A DNA stretch of 64,000 nucleotides from Corallococcus macrosporus DSM 14697 (GTDB lineage: Bacteria > Myxococcota > Myxococcia > Myxococcales > Myxococcaceae). Position numbers and translations under genes: made by a program. Shown here in pieces: positions 62,588-64,000 of the stretch (its first letter is position 1; each line of letters starts with the position of its first letter). The notes below the pieces were generated by a model. That model was not told the origin of the DNA. It worked only from the letters and a program-made list of their open reading frames with translations, and did not search any database. The DNA lies in the NCBI RefSeq assembly GCF_002305895.1, contig NZ_CP022203.1, positions 310,001 to 374,000 on the forward strand, written 5' to 3'.

Positions 62588-63132
62588 GGGACTCTGAGGA
62601 CCTCTAGGGCGCGGCGGATGGGCCCGGGCTGCCGCGGCGCGGCAAATTCTTGAGTACGCTTCAACCCTAACAGGGGTGATTCGCGAATCAAGCACCCTGC
62701 TGCCCCAGGCGTCCTTCACTGGAGAACCCCGGGCGGGTCCGCCGGGGGGAGGGCGGCCATCGCACGGATTTACCGGTGTGAAGCCGCCGCCGGGCACCTG
62801 CTGAAAATGCGCGCCGGTAAACCGCGGAGGGCTTCCCTGCCGGGTCCCCAGGACTTACCTTGTGCGATTGCCACGGGCTCTGTCCGACGTCTGACGGTTC
62901 GTAACTGCCTGGAAGTACAAGCTCTCACTGCTGGAGAGCGGGCAGGTAGGCGGACGGGCTCCACGGCGCCTGGAACTTTGAGACCCCAAGGGCTTTACAA
63001 CGCGGGGCGACATCCCCAACATGGTCGGTAAATCGGTCAACGCCTGCTTGAGCGGGCCTCGCATGGGGCGAGCCCGGGTCGACCGAAGCGGGATGCCCCC
63101 CTCCACCAGGGTGGCCTCCAGAGGAGCCGACG
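62588..63132. other. Divergent intergenic region
   Basis: About 545 bp between the divergent Fe-S oxidoreductase and the small acidic gene. No normal gene is seen. A small hairpin GCTCTC-N7-GAGAGC lies at 62921-62939. Promoters for both sides are expected here, and the region around 62655-62695 is relatively AT-rich (TTCTTGAGTACGCTTCAACC), which suits a promoter, but no clear consensus is seen. Confidence 0.4.
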
Positions 63133-63294
63133 ATGGTTCACGACGACACCACGTACATGGACGATGAAGGGTTGCCTTATGTGGATCCGCGGCAGGACGC
63201 CGACGCGGAGTCTTCGGGGGCCGACGAGGGCGCGCCCGGCCGCCGTTGGGGCTACGCCGAGGAGTCCTGGGGCGGCTGGAGCGCGGCTGAGTAG
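63133..63294 (+). CDS. Small acidic protein (53 aa)
   Basis: A 53-codon gene. A good ribosome-binding site (GAGGAGCCGACG) precedes the ATG at 63133. The product begins MVHDDTTYMDDEG and ends with a Trp- and Gly-rich RRWGYAEESWGGWSAAE. It is acidic overall and has no signal peptide. Third-position GC is high as in real genes. It is not a family I recognise. A hairpin terminator follows within 10 bp of the stop, strengthening the case for expression. Candidate roles include a small regulator or a peptide substrate. Confidence 0.6.
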   Translation: MVHDDTTYMDDEGLPYVDPRQDADAESSGADEGAPGRRWGYAEESWGGWSAAE

Positions 63295-63300
63295 TTCGCG

Positions 63301-63329
63301 GCCCCCGCGGCCGGTGGAAGCGCGGGGGC
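63301..63329 (+). terminator. Hairpin after small acidic gene
   Basis: GCCCCCGCG paired with CGCGGGGGC (9-bp perfect stem, 11-base loop) starts 7 nt after the stop of the 53-codon gene. No T-run, but its position suggests a terminator. Confidence 0.45.
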
Positions 63330-63562
63330 ACTCGCGGTAACCGGGGCGACGGATGCCCGCGTGGTGGCTCCCGCGACGGTGAGCCCCCGGGCCCCCCCTT
63401 GCTCCAAAGCACGACTCCCGACATTCTCAGACCCCGCAGCCTGCCCGTGGGCGTCCCCCGCTCCCGTGCGTTGTGGCCCATGAGACTTCCGGCATCGGGG
63501 GCGCTCCGCCCTCGCAGATTGATTCGCGGCACAATGCCTCGTGCGACCACGGGGGAGTACGT

Positions 63563-64000
63563 ATGAAGCAGACGGCCTGGGCAGTGGAGCGTGACGGCGA
63601 GCACGGCCGCGAGGTGCTCCTCCTCGTCACCCTGGAGGCCGACGCCGACGCCCCGCGCGCCCCCGTGGCCATCAACCTGGCGTTGGATCGCAGCGCCTCC
63701 ATGCGCGGCGTGCCGCTGCTCGCCGCGGTGCAGGCCGCCCAGGCGCTCGTCGAGCGCGCCAGCCCCCGGGACTACCTGGGCCTGCTCACCTTCGACGCGG
63801 AGCCCGAGCAGGTCCTCCCCATGCGCGCCATGGACGCCAGCGCCCGCGCGCAGCTCCTCAAGGTGCTCGCGCGCCTGGAGTCCGGCGAGGGGACCGCCCT
63901 GCACGAGGCCGTGGAGCGCGCCTCGGAGGCCGCCCGCCGCGTGCTCGTGCCCGGCGCCCGGCCCCAGGTGCTGATGCTCACCGACGGCGAGCCCTCCGTG
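63563..64000 (+). CDS. VWA-domain protein, C-terminus beyond window
   Basis: An open frame of 146 codons to the window end, starting MKQTAWAVERDGEHGREVLL. The MIDAS motif of a von Willebrand factor A domain is seen as NLALDRSASMRG (D-x-S-x-S), and VLMLTDGEP near the window end supplies the later metal-binding Asp. It has no signal peptide. VWA proteins bind metal and partners, often with MoxR ATPases. GGGGGAG lies 5 nt before the ATG at 63563. Confidence 0.85.
   Translation, partial: MKQTAWAVERDGEHGREVLLLVTLEADADAPRAPVAINLALDRSASMRGVPLLAAVQAAQALVERASPRDYLGLLTFDAEPEQVLPMRAMDASARAQLLKVLARLESGEGTALHEAVERASEAARRVLVPGARPQVLMLTDGEPSV

Overview
The window is high-GC DNA (about 70 percent G+C by eye) and looks like a chromosomal segment of a myxobacterium of the Myxococcus/Pyxidicoccus/Corallococcus group. 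Supporting this are a Myxococcus-type GyrB, a DUF2378/TIGR02265 paralogue, a SitA6/SitI6-type toxin and immunity pair (families defined in Myxococcus), TIGR02270 and PAAR-like DUF4150 genes of type VI secretion islands, a PEGA-domain Ser/Thr kinase and many two-component genes. Genes are dense, often overlap by ATGA/GTGA, and use GTG starts in several cases. I see no insertion sequence, prophage or CRISPR array.

Layout. 1-4.8 kb: two reverse-strand genes of unknown function, one cut by the window edge and one of 1352 codons. 5.1-7.4 kb: a DUF1990-like pair (one fused to DUF4126) and a small membrane protein. 7.5-8.9 kb: SitA6-like toxin lipoprotein and double-CXXCG immunity protein, convergent with an AlkC-like glycosylase. 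10.1-13.7 kb: PAS histidine kinase, recF and a small membrane protein. 13.9-17.3 kb: Mla-type lipid transport operon (lipoprotein, MlaE, MlaF, MlaD). 17.3-22.6 kb: a type VI effector cassette on the reverse strand: TIGR02270 HEAT protein, DUF4150 PAAR-like spike, AHH-type nuclease toxin, Imm11-like and Imm49-like immunity proteins, ketosynthase-like protein. 22.9-24.3 kb: GT-C type membrane protein.

24.3-25.6 kb: a two-gene RiPP locus that I read as a graspetide (omega-ester-containing peptide) system. A 50-residue precursor carries the plesiocin-type TTxxxxEE core and lies upstream of an ATP-grasp ligase. The core region is tandemly duplicated as a roughly 80-bp direct repeat whose second copy keeps TTxxxxEE but is out of frame. 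This is the most interesting locus in the window.

25.7-34.0 kb: M20 peptidase/ArgE-like enzyme, class V aminotransferase, a TIGR02265 protein, a four-gene overlapping two-component operon headed by a kinase that has lost its phospho-acceptor domain, a frameshifted acetyltransferase, and a membrane protein. 34.2-44.7 kb: gyrB, a PEGA Ser/Thr kinase, an envelope protein with a metallophosphoesterase lipoprotein, a coiled-coil protein with an AT-hook-like motif, a zinc alcohol dehydrogenase and an SRPBCC protein. 45.0-52.2 kb: a complete TonB uptake operon (TonB, ExbB, two ExbD, TonB-dependent receptor, beta-helix lipoprotein). 52.2-64 kb: GT87-like membrane protein, flavin disulfide reductase, rbfA-rtcB overlapping pair, tRNA-Gln(TTG), an archaemetzincin-like protein with altered active-site residues, a propeller lipoprotein, a DUF6484 protein, an ankyrin protein, a membrane Fe-S oxidoreductase, a 53-codon acidic gene and the start of a VWA protein.

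Family names come from recognising motifs and length in the translated sequence. No database search was run.
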